From Amycolatopsis xylanica (GTDB lineage Bacteria; Actinomycetota; Actinomycetes; Mycobacteriales; Pseudonocardiaceae), in NCBI RefSeq assembly GCF_900107045.1, contig NZ_FNON01000002.1:992001-1056000 (forward strand): a stretch of 64,000 bases of DNA, given 5' to 3'. Each line of letters opens with the position of its first letter. Positions within the stretch are counted from its first letter, which is position 1. The notes beneath the pieces are model-generated. The model did not search any database and was not told the origin of the DNA. It saw only the letters and a program-made list of their open reading frames with translations. A program made the translations under genes and the position numbers. This document shows positions 33,815-43,352 of this stretch, piece by piece.

Positions 33815-36800
33815 GTGGGTATGGAGATGCCCGACGAGGTCAAGTGGCTGCTGCCGATCGTCGTTGGCGAGAGCTGGCCAGAGGGCGACGAAGACAAGCT
33901 GCGTGAACTCGCGAAGGCGTGGCATTCGGCGTCCGAGGCGCTGAGCCCGGTCGCCCAGATGGGCTCGACCGCGGCCAAGGACATCCTCGCCAACTGGACT
34001 GGCGACAGCGCGCAGGCGTTCGGCGAGCAGTGGAAGAAGTTCGTCGACGGCGACGAGGCCTACTTCAAGTCGCTGGGCGACGCGGCGAAGGCGCTCGGCG
34101 ACTCGTGTGACCAGACGGCGCTCGACGTCGAGTACACGAAGTACATGATCATCATTTCGCTGATCATCCTGGCCGCGCAGATCGTCGCCATGATCGCGGC
34201 GGCCGCGCCGAGTCTCGGCACCTCGACGGCGGGCATCCCGATCGCCCAGGCCGCCACCCGCGTCACCGTCCAGATGCTGTTCCGCCAGCTCATGGAGAAG
34301 GTGGCGCAGCAGGGCTTCAAGATGGTGGCCAAGGAACTGCTGCAGACGTTCCTCAAGCAGGGCCTCAAGAAGATCGCCAAAGAGGTCGCGGTCAACGTCG
34401 CCATGAACGTGGGGATGGACGCCGGGATCCAGGGCCTGCAGATGGCCAAGGGCGACCGCAAGGAATGGGACTGGAACAAGACCAAGGACGGCGCCATCAG
34501 CGGCGCGGTCGGCGGGGTCATCGGCGCGGGCACCGGCAGTGTCAGCAAGGCGATGCGCGGCGAGGAGGGCTTCGGCGTCGTCGGCCAGGCCGTGAAGGGC
34601 GCCGTGGAAGGCGCGGGCGAGACGATCGGCACCGCGGCGGTCACCGGCAAGCTCGGTGAGCTGAAGCTGAGCGACATCGCGATGGGCGCGTCCGGTGGCG
34701 CGGTCGGCGGTGGCGTCGACGGTGCGAAGGAACACTTCAAGTCGGTGAACTCGCCCGAGGCGCCGCATGTGAACTCGCCGAATGGGCCGGATTCCTCGCC
34801 CGATCCCGCTGGACGGACCTCCAACGGTGACTCGCACGGCGGGGATTCCTCCAGCCGGACCCCGGATTCCAGCAGCTCGTCGAACCGGACGTCGGATTCA
34901 CGCAGTTCGGATTCGCACAGTTCGGATTCGTCGAGCCGGACCCCGGATTCGACCGGCGATTCGGCCGCCCGGAGTGGTGATTCGGCCAGCCGTGGCTCGG
35001 ATTCGTCCAGTCACAGCTCGGAACCCGCGCGAGGCGGGGAGGCGCCATCGCAGCGATCGGCGGAACCCGCGCCGCAGCGCAGTGAAACGCCGCAGAGCGA
35101 GTCCGCGCCCCAGCACCGAAGTGCCGACCCCGCACCGGAACACCGGCAGGCCGACGCGCCCGACCGCGTGTCGCAGTCGTCGACGCAGGCACCGGAACGT
35201 CCGGCCGACGCCCCGGCTCCGGACGCCCAGCGCGCGGCCGCTCCGCCGCCGCAGCAGCACGCCCCGGATGGCGGACAGCAGCAGCCCGCGCCCGCCCAGA
35301 ACGGCTCGCCAGCCTCGGGTCCCGCGCCCGCGCAAACAGGTGCGCCCGCCGCAGCCGGGCATAGCCCGTCGAGTGGTGGTCCCGCGCCTGTCTCGGGTGG
35401 TCCCGCGCCGGTTTCCGGCGGCGGCAGCACTGGCGGGCACAGCCCCGTTTCGAGCGGCGGCCAAGGCCCGGCACCGGTTTCGTCGGGCGGGCACGGCCCG
35501 TCGAGCAGCGGACCCGCGCCCGTTTCCCACACCAGCAGCCCCGGCTATGGCGCCGCGCCGCCACACAATCCGTCCAACGGTGGACCCGCACCCACCTCCG
35601 GCGGCTACGGCATGGCGCCGCCGCCCGGTGGTTTCGGTCCTGGCGGTGGCGGGAACCGGCAGCAGCACAACGAGTCCGTCCAAGCGGCGGGGCTCAACTC
35701 GAACACGCCGCAGCCGCAGCAGCCGAACGCCATCCAGCCGTTCGGTGGTGGCTTCCAGCAGCACCAAGCGCCACCGCCCCCACCGCCGCAGGCACCCGCA
35801 CCGCCGATGGGCGGGGGCGGCGCGCCGCGTGGCCCGATGCCGCCGCGTCAGCCCGCGCCACCGCCGCCACCCCGGCAGATGCCGCCGCAGGACCCGCGCC
35901 GTGGCAACTACGCCCAGCCGGATCCGCGTCAGCAGCGCCCGATGCCACCGCAGCCGCCCCAGCGCGGTCCCGTGCCTCCACCGCCTCCGCAGCGCGGTCC
36001 CGTGCCGCCGCCTCCTCCCCGTGGCAACGGTGGCCAGCCGCCGCGCCCGCCGCAGGGTTTCCAGCCACCGCCTCCGCAGCAACCACGCCCGCCGATGCCT
36101 CCTGGGCAGGGCCGCGGGCCGATGCCACCGCAGCAGCGTCCCCCGATGCCGCCTCCGGTGTTCGAACGGCCAGGTCAACGGCCTGGTCCGGCGTTCCCGA
36201 GTTACCGGGGCGACCTCAACGAGCCGCCCGCACCGACGCGCCACGACGCCCCGCCGCAGCAGCACCAGACTCCGCCGCGTGTGGAAGAGCCCGCGCCGCA
36301 GCGTCGGGAAGAAGCCGCCGCTCCTCGTCGCGAGGAACAAGCGGCTCCGCCTCGCGTCGAGGAAAACGTCGCGCGCCACGAAGAACCGGTCGCGAAGCAC
36401 GACGAGCCCACGCGCCAGGAACCGGAAGCTCGCCGCGAGGAACCGACACGCCAAGAGCCGGAGAATCGGCGCGACGAACCCGCACGCCAGGAACCCGAGG
36501 CCGCCCGGCACGAGGAACCCGCGAAGCAAGAGCCCGAAAACGCACGGCACGACGAGCCCGAGGCCGCGCACCACGAAGAACCGACGCAGCACGAACCGGA
36601 GACCACCAAGCACGACGAGGCTGAGACCTCACACCACGAGGAGCCAGGGCAGCAGGAACCCGATGGCACCACGCGCGAGGTGATCACGGAGGAGGAGCCC
36701 CCGTGGTCCGAGCGGACGCCGGAGGAAGCCGCGCGCCTGGTGGGGGACCGGATCCACCCCGACGAGGCCTACCTCGGCAACGACAAGTTCCACACCCAGA

Positions 36801-39800
36801 ATCCGGACGACATCAAGTCGATCCGCGACACCCACATGGAACAGGACCTGCGCGGCCAGGAACTCCGCCACGAGGAGATCTACCGCCAGGCGATCGCCAT
36901 CCGCGATCACGTCGAGGCGTTCGGGAGGATGTCCGACGACGGCGCGTACGCGGTACGGACCTACACGCACCACGAGGTCTTCGCGAACCTCAACGCCGCA
37001 CTGCGCGAAGGCAGGCTGACCCCCGAACTCGTCGCGCAGGCACGCGCGATCATCAGCGGGCTCAACGAGCTGCCGCCGTATGAGGGCGAAACCGTCCGCA
37101 CGATGAACTTCCACGGTGACAAGGCGGCCGCGAAGCTGGCCTCCGACCACTTCAGGGTGGGTCAGGTCACCGTCGAGCACAGTTTCTCGAGCTCTTCGAA
37201 GGTCGACGAGCACCACCAGAACAGCGCGTTCGAAGGTGAAGTCGAGCTGCGGGTGAAGTCGAAGACCGGCCGCGAGATCGACGGGATCGCCGCCAAGGCC
37301 AACGAGCGTGAGGTGCTCTACAAGCCGGGCACCCAGCTGCTGGTGACCAAGAAGGAGTTCATCAAGAACGCCGACGGCGAGGTCATCCAGACGATCATCC
37401 ACGCCGAGGAGATCGGCCCCGATCACCCGAAGTGGGTCGCGCCGGAAGAGGCGCAGCAGCGGATCGCCGAGCGGCGCGAGCAGTCCGCGGCGGCGGAGAG
37501 CACGTCCGCTGTCTCGTCGAGGCTGACGACCGTGCGCACGGATGGCCAGGAAGGCGGCCAGTCCAGGAGTCACGAAACCGATCAGGACCGGGAGCGTGCC
37601 CGCCAGCAGGAGCTCATCCGGCAGTCGCTGCAGAAGCCGGAAGCAGGCTGGTCCGCGCTCAACGGCCGCTCCGACACGCCGGGCATCCACGCCGAGAGCG
37701 CGCAGAGCACGCATCAGCAGGTCCGCTTCCTGCACGAGCGGCTGCCCGAGGTCGAGGGCATCAACCGCAACCACTGGGGCGAAGGCGACGCGGCGAACGG
37801 CCGCAAGACCAACGGCGCCGAGTCGGTGCTGGCGCTGGAAAAGCGGCTCAGCGGCGACAACCCGCACGCGGTGGCGGACGCCAACGAGCACCCCGGCGAC
37901 CCGCGTTGGCAGCGGGACATGGTCCGCGGTCAGCTCGGCGGCGACTGGGCCGCGCACGAGAGTCTCAGCAGCGCGCTCGGTGAGATGGCGGGCAAGCCGA
38001 TCGACTCGCGCGCGATCATCGCGTTCGAGTCCGGCCAGCCGCCGCAGACGCACATGGTCACGGCGGTCACCACCGAGCACGGCGTCGCGGTCGTCGACCC
38101 GATGCGCAACCGGCTCGCCGAGCTGCCAGCCGACGCCTCGAACATCAGCGTGCTGCCGACGCACGACCCCTCGGCGGTCAAGCCGGACACCGCGCCGCGC
38201 TCGGCCGACCTCGATGGCTCCAACCGCATCAACGAGCGGCTCGGCACCAACGAGCACCGCTCTTCCGCAACCCCCGAAGTGCCCTCCAACCTGCACGATC
38301 GGCTCGGCACCCGTCTCGAATCCGACGCGCCCGCCCCGGCCGAGCAGGCGCACAACGTCAGCGATCGGCTCGACGGCAAAGCCACCGAACACCCCGGCGG
38401 CTACGGCGCCGAATCCTCGGCGGACGGGCTCGTCGACGGCGGCGCGACCGGTAACCACGACTGGTCGCCGCTGGCACAGGCGACCAACCCGCCGAGCGAG
38501 CCCGCCATCCACGCGGGCACGGCGAACCAGCAGCAGGCGGCGAACTACGTCGCGCAGCGGCACCCCGAACTGCGCGCGGTCAACCCGCATTTCTACGACC
38601 CGAACGCGTTCAACGACGGCTACCAGACCAACTGCACCCGCGGCGTGGTCGCCTACGCCAAGCGCCTGCTCGGCCTCGACGTGACCGCCGAGCCGATCCT
38701 GCCGCACGAGATGGCCACCAAGGGCACGCTGGAACACGTCCAGCAGCAGCTCGGCGGCGAATGGCAGTCGCACAGCGACTACGACAGCGTCATCCGCACC
38801 ATGCGCGACGAGCCGATCGGCTCGCACGCGGTGGTCGGCGTGCTCTACCAGACCCCGGACGGCCAGACGTTCGGCCACGTCGCGATGGCGGTGCACACCG
38901 AGGAGGGCGTGGCGTTCATCGACCCGCAGTCCGGGACGCTGATGAACCTGCCGCATCCGCCGGTCAAGCTCGACCTGCTGCCGTTCGGTTCGCTGGAGCA
39001 CTCGGACGGCGCGGCCTCGCCGAGCAAGACGCACGACCAGCCGGTGGCTTCCGCGGACGGCTCGCACGCCGCGGCGAAGGAAGACGCACTGCCGACGCAG
39101 GACAAGACCGCCGAGCAGCCGACGGCCGAGCCTGCGAAGGCGCACGAAGACACCGCGACGAAGACGCACGAGGAGGCGGGGCCTGCCGAAACCGCACGCC
39201 CGGTGGACCCGCGCGCCGAATTCGCGAAACCGCGCGAGGACACGCCCTCGGTCACTCGCGAAGACGCACGCCCGACCGACCCACACGCGGAAGCCACCAA
39301 GCCTCGCGAGGATTCCCCTGCCGTCACCCGCGAAGACGCGCGCCCGACAGACCCCCGCGTCGACTTCGCCAAGCCCCGCGAAGACGCTCCGGCGGTCACC
39401 CGTGAAGAAGCTCGGCCCGCCGAGACATCCCGCCCGGCGGATCCGCGCGCGGAGTTCGCTAAGCCGCGAGAGGACGCGCCAGCGGTCACCCGCGAAGACG
39501 CACGGCCGACAGACCCGCGCGTCGAATTCGCGAAGCCCCGCGAGGACGCCCCGGCGGTCACCCGCGAGGAGCCACGCCCGGCCGAGCACACGAAGCCGCG
39601 CGAAGAAGCACCGGCGGTCACACGGCAAGACCCTCGTGTCGACTTCGCCAAGCCCCGCGACGAGACCACGTCTCAGCACTCGACGCCCGAGCGTCCCGCC
39701 GACCCGCGGATCGAGTTCGCCAAGCCGCGCGAGGACGTCCGGCCCGAATCGGCGCCAAGGCACGACGAGGCCTCGCCGCAGCGTCCGGCCGATCCGAGGG

Positions 39801-42100
39801 TCGAGTTCGCCAAGCCCCGCGAGGAACCGGCCTACGACGTCCGCCCGTCGCGGATCGGTCCTGACGGCAGGCCGGTGCCGACCGTCTCGCACACGCCCGA
39901 GTCCCCGTACGGTGCGCACGAGCCCAGCCACCAGCGGGAATGGCCGCACGACCCGGAGTCCGACCGTCCGCTGAACCAGCGCGACATGGACTTCCTCGGC
40001 CTGACCGACGAGCAGATCGAGAACTGGCGCAACGGCGAGGCACCGCTCGGCATGACGCCCGAGCAGTTCCGGGACTTCCAGTCGAGCCTGGCCGACGTGC
40101 TCGCGCCGTTCGGGATCCGGCCGGAGGACGCGCTCGTCCAGATCGTCGGGTCCGCGGTGCGCGGCTGCTCGGGCTGGACCAAGCGGATGGACAACATCGA
40201 GCACACCCCGGAAAGCCGTCAGCGGCTGGCCGAGTGGCTCGGCGACGGCGAAGGCCCGGTGCGCAGGCCGTTCGACGCGATGCACAAGCTCGGCCTCGAC
40301 AAGCCGAGCGACTACGACGTGTCCTTCCACTCCGACCGCATGGTCGAGATCGCCAGGCAGCACTGGCGGTCCGAGGGCAGCCCTGGCGAGTTCTCGCACA
40401 AGCACGGTTTCGTGGACAAGAAGATCTTCCACGACGCGTTCCGCGAGCTCGACGAGTGGACGAAGCACTGGGAAGAGCAGCTCGGCCGCAAGGTTGGCGT
40501 CCGCCTGTTCGGGCTCGAAGAAGAGCCGATGCAGCGGCGTTCGCCGAACAGCTCCAGCAACGACGACGCGTGGCGGCTCGACCTGTCGACCGGCGAGCAC
40601 CACACGCCGCACCAGCCGGATCTGCGTGCCTGGCCGACCGACCCGGTCAGCGGTTACCGGATCCTGCCGCGGGACATGGAGTTCCTCGGGTACACCGAAG
40701 AGCAGGTCGAGAACTGGCGTTCCGGCGCGGCGCCGATGGGCATGACGCCGGCGCAGTTCCACGAGTTCAAGGCCAGCCTGCACGAGGCGATGCGCGCGGA
40801 CGGCATCGCGATCGATGGCTCCGACGTGCGGCTCAAGGGTTCCGGCGTCAACTTCTTCTCCAACAAGCGCAAGGAATTGCCTTCGCTGGAGCAGCTCGAC
40901 GCCGAGCACCCCGAGGCCGCCGCGCGGATGCGCGAGTGGCTCGGCGAGGACGCGAACCGCCCGCACGCGCGGCCGTTCGACTCGATGCACAAGCTCGGCC
41001 TCGATCCCGACCCGAGCGACTTCGACATCCAGATCCGCTCGGACGAGATGTCCCAGCGCGCCCGCGAGCGGTTCGAGACCGACCCGCCAGAAGGCGTCAC
41101 GTCGCTGACGCACCCGAAGTACCGGTTCATCGACAAGGCGTTGATGAACGAGGTGTTCCCGCACCTGGCCGACTGGGTCGAGCGCTGGGAAGGCGAGCTG
41201 GGCCGCGAGGTCGCGCCCGCGTTGTTCGGGCTGGATGGCGAACCGCGTCAGGACAGCTTCGACGATCCCGAGCGTGCCAAGCGTGGCTGGCCGATCGCCG
41301 GTCTCGACGCGCCGCCGGAGCACGGCGGCTACGGGATGGCTCACGAGCCGCACGATCTGGCCGAGCACCCGCGGCTCGACCCCGAGTCGCCGGTCGTCAC
41401 CGAGGCGCCCGAGTCTCCGCCGGTCCCGCCGAAGGAAGAGGTCGCCGACCCGGTCATCGACGACAGCGGCTGGCACTGGAAGGGCCTGACGCTCGACGTC
41501 GACACCAACGCGATCGTCGACGGGTTCATCCCGCAGTTCGCCGATGCCGCGCATCGCGAAGACGGGGTGCTCTCGCACATCAAGACCATCGAGGCCGCCA
41601 TACCCGGCGCTCAGCTCGAAGGCCTGAAGTACGAGCTCAAGGGCGACGACCGCCTCAAGCAGAAGGTCGCGGAAGTGCTGGCACGGAACCCGGATCAGGA
41701 CCCGGTTTCCGTGCTGCGCACGGTGCCCGACGGCATCCGCTACACCTATTGCTTCGACACCGCGAACTACGCGGCGGGCGCGCAGCAGGCCGACGCCATG
41801 CTCCGGGCCGCCGGCTACGAGCCGGTGGAGGTCAAGAACTCCTGGCTGAACCCTGATAAGCCTTATCAGGGCATCAACACCCGCTGGCGTGACCCGGTCT
41901 CCGGCCTGCAGTTCGAGGTCCAGTACCACACGCCGGAGAGCTGGTACGTGAAGAGCGAGACACACGACGCGTACGAACACGCCAACAACCAGCTCATCTC
42001 GGCGGAGCAGCGGCAGGCGTGGGACGACTTCCAGAAGGAGTGGTTCGACCTGATCGAGGTGCCGGAAGGCGTGGAGGAGATCCCGAATGCCAAGTACTGA
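33815..42100 (+). CDS. giant multidomain polymorphic toxin (T7SS type)
   Basis: The 2,761 residues read, in order, as follows. A WXG100-like head and hydrophobic helix (110-130) is followed by a Gly-rich helical region to about 310. Ser-, Pro- and His/Glu-rich linkers run to about 955. An ADP-ribosyltransferase domain spans about 960-1225, with Arg1048, S1123-FSSSS and ExE 1164-1166. Papain-fold domain 1 (about 1275-1450) has Gly1334 where the Cys should be; domain 2 (about 1550-1730) has Cys1607-His1688-Asp1703. KPRE repeats (about 1798-2005) precede two nucleotidyltransferase-like domains: GS 2112 with D2166xD2168, and GS 2342 with D2402xD2404. The last 210 residues are RelA/SpoT-like. The CpnT-like head suggests T7SS export. 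The GTG start lies 3 bases after the WXG gene. Domain calls rest on motif reading and are strongest for ART, papain domain 2 and RelA. Confidence 0.85.
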   Translation: MGMEMPDEVKWLLPIVVGESWPEGDEDKLRELAKAWHSASEALSPVAQMGSTAAKDILANWTGDSAQAFGEQWKKFVDGDEAYFKSLGDAAKALGDSCDQTALDVEYTKYMIIISLIILAAQIVAMIAAAAPSLGTSTAGIPIAQAATRVTVQMLFRQLMEKVAQQGFKMVAKELLQTFLKQGLKKIAKEVAVNVAMNVGMDAGIQGLQMAKGDRKEWDWNKTKDGAISGAVGGVIGAGTGSVSKAMRGEEGFGVVGQAVKGAVEGAGETIGTAAVTGKLGELKLSDIAMGASGGAVGGGVDGAKEHFKSVNSPEAPHVNSPNGPDSSPDPAGRTSNGDSHGGDSSSRTPDSSSSSNRTSDSRSSDSHSSDSSSRTPDSTGDSAARSGDSASRGSDSSSHSSEPARGGEAPSQRSAEPAPQRSETPQSESAPQHRSADPAPEHRQADAPDRVSQSSTQAPERPADAPAPDAQRAAAPPPQQHAPDGGQQQPAPAQNGSPASGPAPAQTGAPAAAGHSPSSGGPAPVSGGPAPVSGGGSTGGHSPVSSGGQGPAPVSSGGHGPSSSGPAPVSHTSSPGYGAAPPHNPSNGGPAPTSGGYGMAPPPGGFGPGGGGNRQQHNESVQAAGLNSNTPQPQQPNAIQPFGGGFQQHQAPPPPPPQAPAPPMGGGGAPRGPMPPRQPAPPPPPRQMPPQDPRRGNYAQPDPRQQRPMPPQPPQRGPVPPPPPQRGPVPPPPPRGNGGQPPRPPQGFQPPPPQQPRPPMPPGQGRGPMPPQQRPPMPPPVFERPGQRPGPAFPSYRGDLNEPPAPTRHDAPPQQHQTPPRVEEPAPQRREEAAAPRREEQAAPPRVEENVARHEEPVAKHDEPTRQEPEARREEPTRQEPENRRDEPARQEPEAARHEEPAKQEPENARHDEPEAAHHEEPTQHEPETTKHDEAETSHHEEPGQQEPDGTTREVITEEEPPWSERTPEEAARLVGDRIHPDEAYLGNDKFHTQNPDDIKSIRDTHMEQDLRGQELRHEEIYRQAIAIRDHVEAFGRMSDDGAYAVRTYTHHEVFANLNAALREGRLTPELVAQARAIISGLNELPPYEGETVRTMNFHGDKAAAKLASDHFRVGQVTVEHSFSSSSKVDEHHQNSAFEGEVELRVKSKTGREIDGIAAKANEREVLYKPGTQLLVTKKEFIKNADGEVIQTIIHAEEIGPDHPKWVAPEEAQQRIAERREQSAAAESTSAVSSRLTTVRTDGQEGGQSRSHETDQDRERARQQELIRQSLQKPEAGWSALNGRSDTPGIHAESAQSTHQQVRFLHERLPEVEGINRNHWGEGDAANGRKTNGAESVLALEKRLSGDNPHAVADANEHPGDPRWQRDMVRGQLGGDWAAHESLSSALGEMAGKPIDSRAIIAFESGQPPQTHMVTAVTTEHGVAVVDPMRNRLAELPADASNISVLPTHDPSAVKPDTAPRSADLDGSNRINERLGTNEHRSSATPEVPSNLHDRLGTRLESDAPAPAEQAHNVSDRLDGKATEHPGGYGAESSADGLVDGGATGNHDWSPLAQATNPPSEPAIHAGTANQQQAANYVAQRHPELRAVNPHFYDPNAFNDGYQTNCTRGVVAYAKRLLGLDVTAEPILPHEMATKGTLEHVQQQLGGEWQSHSDYDSVIRTMRDEPIGSHAVVGVLYQTPDGQTFGHVAMAVHTEEGVAFIDPQSGTLMNLPHPPVKLDLLPFGSLEHSDGAASPSKTHDQPVASADGSHAAAKEDALPTQDKTAEQPTAEPAKAHEDTATKTHEEAGPAETARPVDPRAEFAKPREDTPSVTREDARPTDPHAEATKPREDSPAVTREDARPTDPRVDFAKPREDAPAVTREEARPAETSRPADPRAEFAKPREDAPAVTREDARPTDPRVEFAKPREDAPAVTREEPRPAEHTKPREEAPAVTRQDPRVDFAKPRDETTSQHSTPERPADPRIEFAKPREDVRPESAPRHDEASPQRPADPRVEFAKPREEPAYDVRPSRIGPDGRPVPTVSHTPESPYGAHEPSHQREWPHDPESDRPLNQRDMDFLGLTDEQIENWRNGEAPLGMTPEQFRDFQSSLADVLAPFGIRPEDALVQIVGSAVRGCSGWTKRMDNIEHTPESRQRLAEWLGDGEGPVRRPFDAMHKLGLDKPSDYDVSFHSDRMVEIARQHWRSEGSPGEFSHKHGFVDKKIFHDAFRELDEWTKHWEEQLGRKVGVRLFGLEEEPMQRRSPNSSSNDDAWRLDLSTGEHHTPHQPDLRAWPTDPVSGYRILPRDMEFLGYTEEQVENWRSGAAPMGMTPAQFHEFKASLHEAMRADGIAIDGSDVRLKGSGVNFFSNKRKELPSLEQLDAEHPEAAARMREWLGEDANRPHARPFDSMHKLGLDPDPSDFDIQIRSDEMSQRARERFETDPPEGVTSLTHPKYRFIDKALMNEVFPHLADWVERWEGELGREVAPALFGLDGEPRQDSFDDPERAKRGWPIAGLDAPPEHGGYGMAHEPHDLAEHPRLDPESPVVTEAPESPPVPPKEEVADPVIDDSGWHWKGLTLDVDTNAIVDGFIPQFADAAHREDGVLSHIKTIEAAIPGAQLEGLKYELKGDDRLKQKVAEVLARNPDQDPVSVLRTVPDGIRYTYCFDTANYAAGAQQADAMLRAAGYEPVEVKNSWLNPDKPYQGINTRWRDPVSGLQFEVQYHTPESWYVKSETHDAYEHANNQLISAEQRQAWDDFQKEWFDLIEVPEGVEEIPNAKY
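39206..39826 (+). repeat. nine KPRE linker repeats inside the giant toxin
   Basis: Units of about 20 residues follow the pattern DPRxEFAKPREDAPAVTRED, nine times with drift. They join the second papain-fold domain to the first nucleotidyltransferase-like domain. Such charged Pro-rich spacers are common between toxin modules and are prone to recombination. Confidence 0.8.
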
Positions 42101-43352
42101 GATCTCGTACTACGCACTCGCCGACACCGGCTACGCGCGGGGACCGGCCGGCCTCATCCGGCGCCGTCCCGCCGAGTCCGGTCACGTCGACGAGGTCTTC
42201 CACGCGAACGGCACCTGGCACCTGACCGATCTGGTCAGCAAGTACTACCTGACCGACCGCGTCGACGAAGACCTCGTGTTGATCACGCCGGACGAGGCCG
42301 ACGCGGTGCTGGCCTGGTTCGGCGACCGCTCGGCGACGCCGCCGCTGGTCGGCGGCCGGGCGCTCCAGCGTGCTTGGCACGTCCGGCTCGACGGGGACGC
42401 GCCGTTCGAGAGCTTGCGCGAGCGGCTCGGCCTGCTGGCACACGGTTCGATCGAGGACAAGCAAGAGCGCGACCCGGCGCTCAAGGTCCTCCACAACGAC
42501 TCCACCAGGCGCCTTGCGCTGAACGTCTACACGGGACTGCACGGCGGCTGGACCGTGGCGCTGGAATTCCTCGGCGAGGCACCGTCCACGGACACCGTGG
42601 CCGAGGTCAGCGCCGAGGTTCTCGCGGCGGCGGCCGACCTGGGCTTCACCGAGGCCAGTCGTCCGGCGGGCGTCAAACCGGCTCGCAAGCAGCTGTTCCG
42701 GTTGACCTTCACCGGCGCGCTCGACCGCGACCGGCTCAAGACGCTGCAGCGCAAGCTCCGCCTGAGCGAAGACGGCGACCTCACCGACGAGGAAGACACC
42801 GAGTTCGGCGAGACTTACCTGCCGCACGGCCCGGCCTACCGGCCGCAGCTCTGGCTGAGCCGCGCGGACACCGAGCGCTGGACGTTCGGTGTCTCGAACG
42901 AAGGCATCCGTCCGCCCGAGGAACACATCCGGCAGTGGCGTGACCAGGTCATCGCGGCAGCGACCGAAGCGGGCCTGACCTTGGTCGACGAGTGGCTTTC
43001 GCCCACTCCGGCGCAGCCGACGCCGTTGCCCCCGCCACCTGTTCGCACCGGCCCGCCCGTCGAGAGCGCCTACTACGCGAGCTTCACCGGCTCACTCACC
43101 CAAGAACAGCTCCAAGCCATTCGTGACCGCTTCGGGCTGAGCCGCCGAGGAAAACTCGACGACGACTGGGACCAGGACTTCGGTGTGGCCAAGCTGCAGG
43201 ACGCGGTGAAGCTGCACCTGTACCGCAAGGAGCCGGACAAGTGGTCCTTCTCCTTGACCTACCAAGGCGAACCGCCGTCGCCTGAACTGCTCGATCAAGT
43301 GCGCGCCGAGATTTCGGCCGCGGCGGCGGAAGCTGGACTCAGAGAATCATGA
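42087..43352 (+). CDS. three-repeat protein downstream of the giant toxin (unknown; possible immunity)
   Basis: The first 75 residues of this 421-residue protein form one module (SYYALADTGYARGPAGLIRR, then DLVLITPDEADAVLAWF). Three homologous modules of about 100 residues follow, near 90-190, 205-305 and 325-421. Each starts with a strand like FRLTFTGALDRDRLKTLQ and ends in VRAEISAAAAEAGL. No catalytic motif is evident. It overlaps the toxin end by 14 bases, so it is translationally coupled to it, the classic place for an immunity gene. It also overlaps the next gene by 4. Confidence 0.7.
   Translation: MPSTEISYYALADTGYARGPAGLIRRRPAESGHVDEVFHANGTWHLTDLVSKYYLTDRVDEDLVLITPDEADAVLAWFGDRSATPPLVGGRALQRAWHVRLDGDAPFESLRERLGLLAHGSIEDKQERDPALKVLHNDSTRRLALNVYTGLHGGWTVALEFLGEAPSTDTVAEVSAEVLAAAADLGFTEASRPAGVKPARKQLFRLTFTGALDRDRLKTLQRKLRLSEDGDLTDEEDTEFGETYLPHGPAYRPQLWLSRADTERWTFGVSNEGIRPPEEHIRQWRDQVIAAATEAGLTLVDEWLSPTPAQPTPLPPPPVRTGPPVESAYYASFTGSLTQEQLQAIRDRFGLSRRGKLDDDWDQDFGVAKLQDAVKLHLYRKEPDKWSFSLTYQGEPPSPELLDQVRAEISAAAAEAGLRES

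Noticed and set aside
36629..41980. 1,783-codon open frame on the minus strand opposite the giant toxin
   Set aside because: It is the antisense shadow of a GC-rich gene. Its translation is Arg/Val/Leu-biased without motifs, while the plus strand shows clear domains and coupling.
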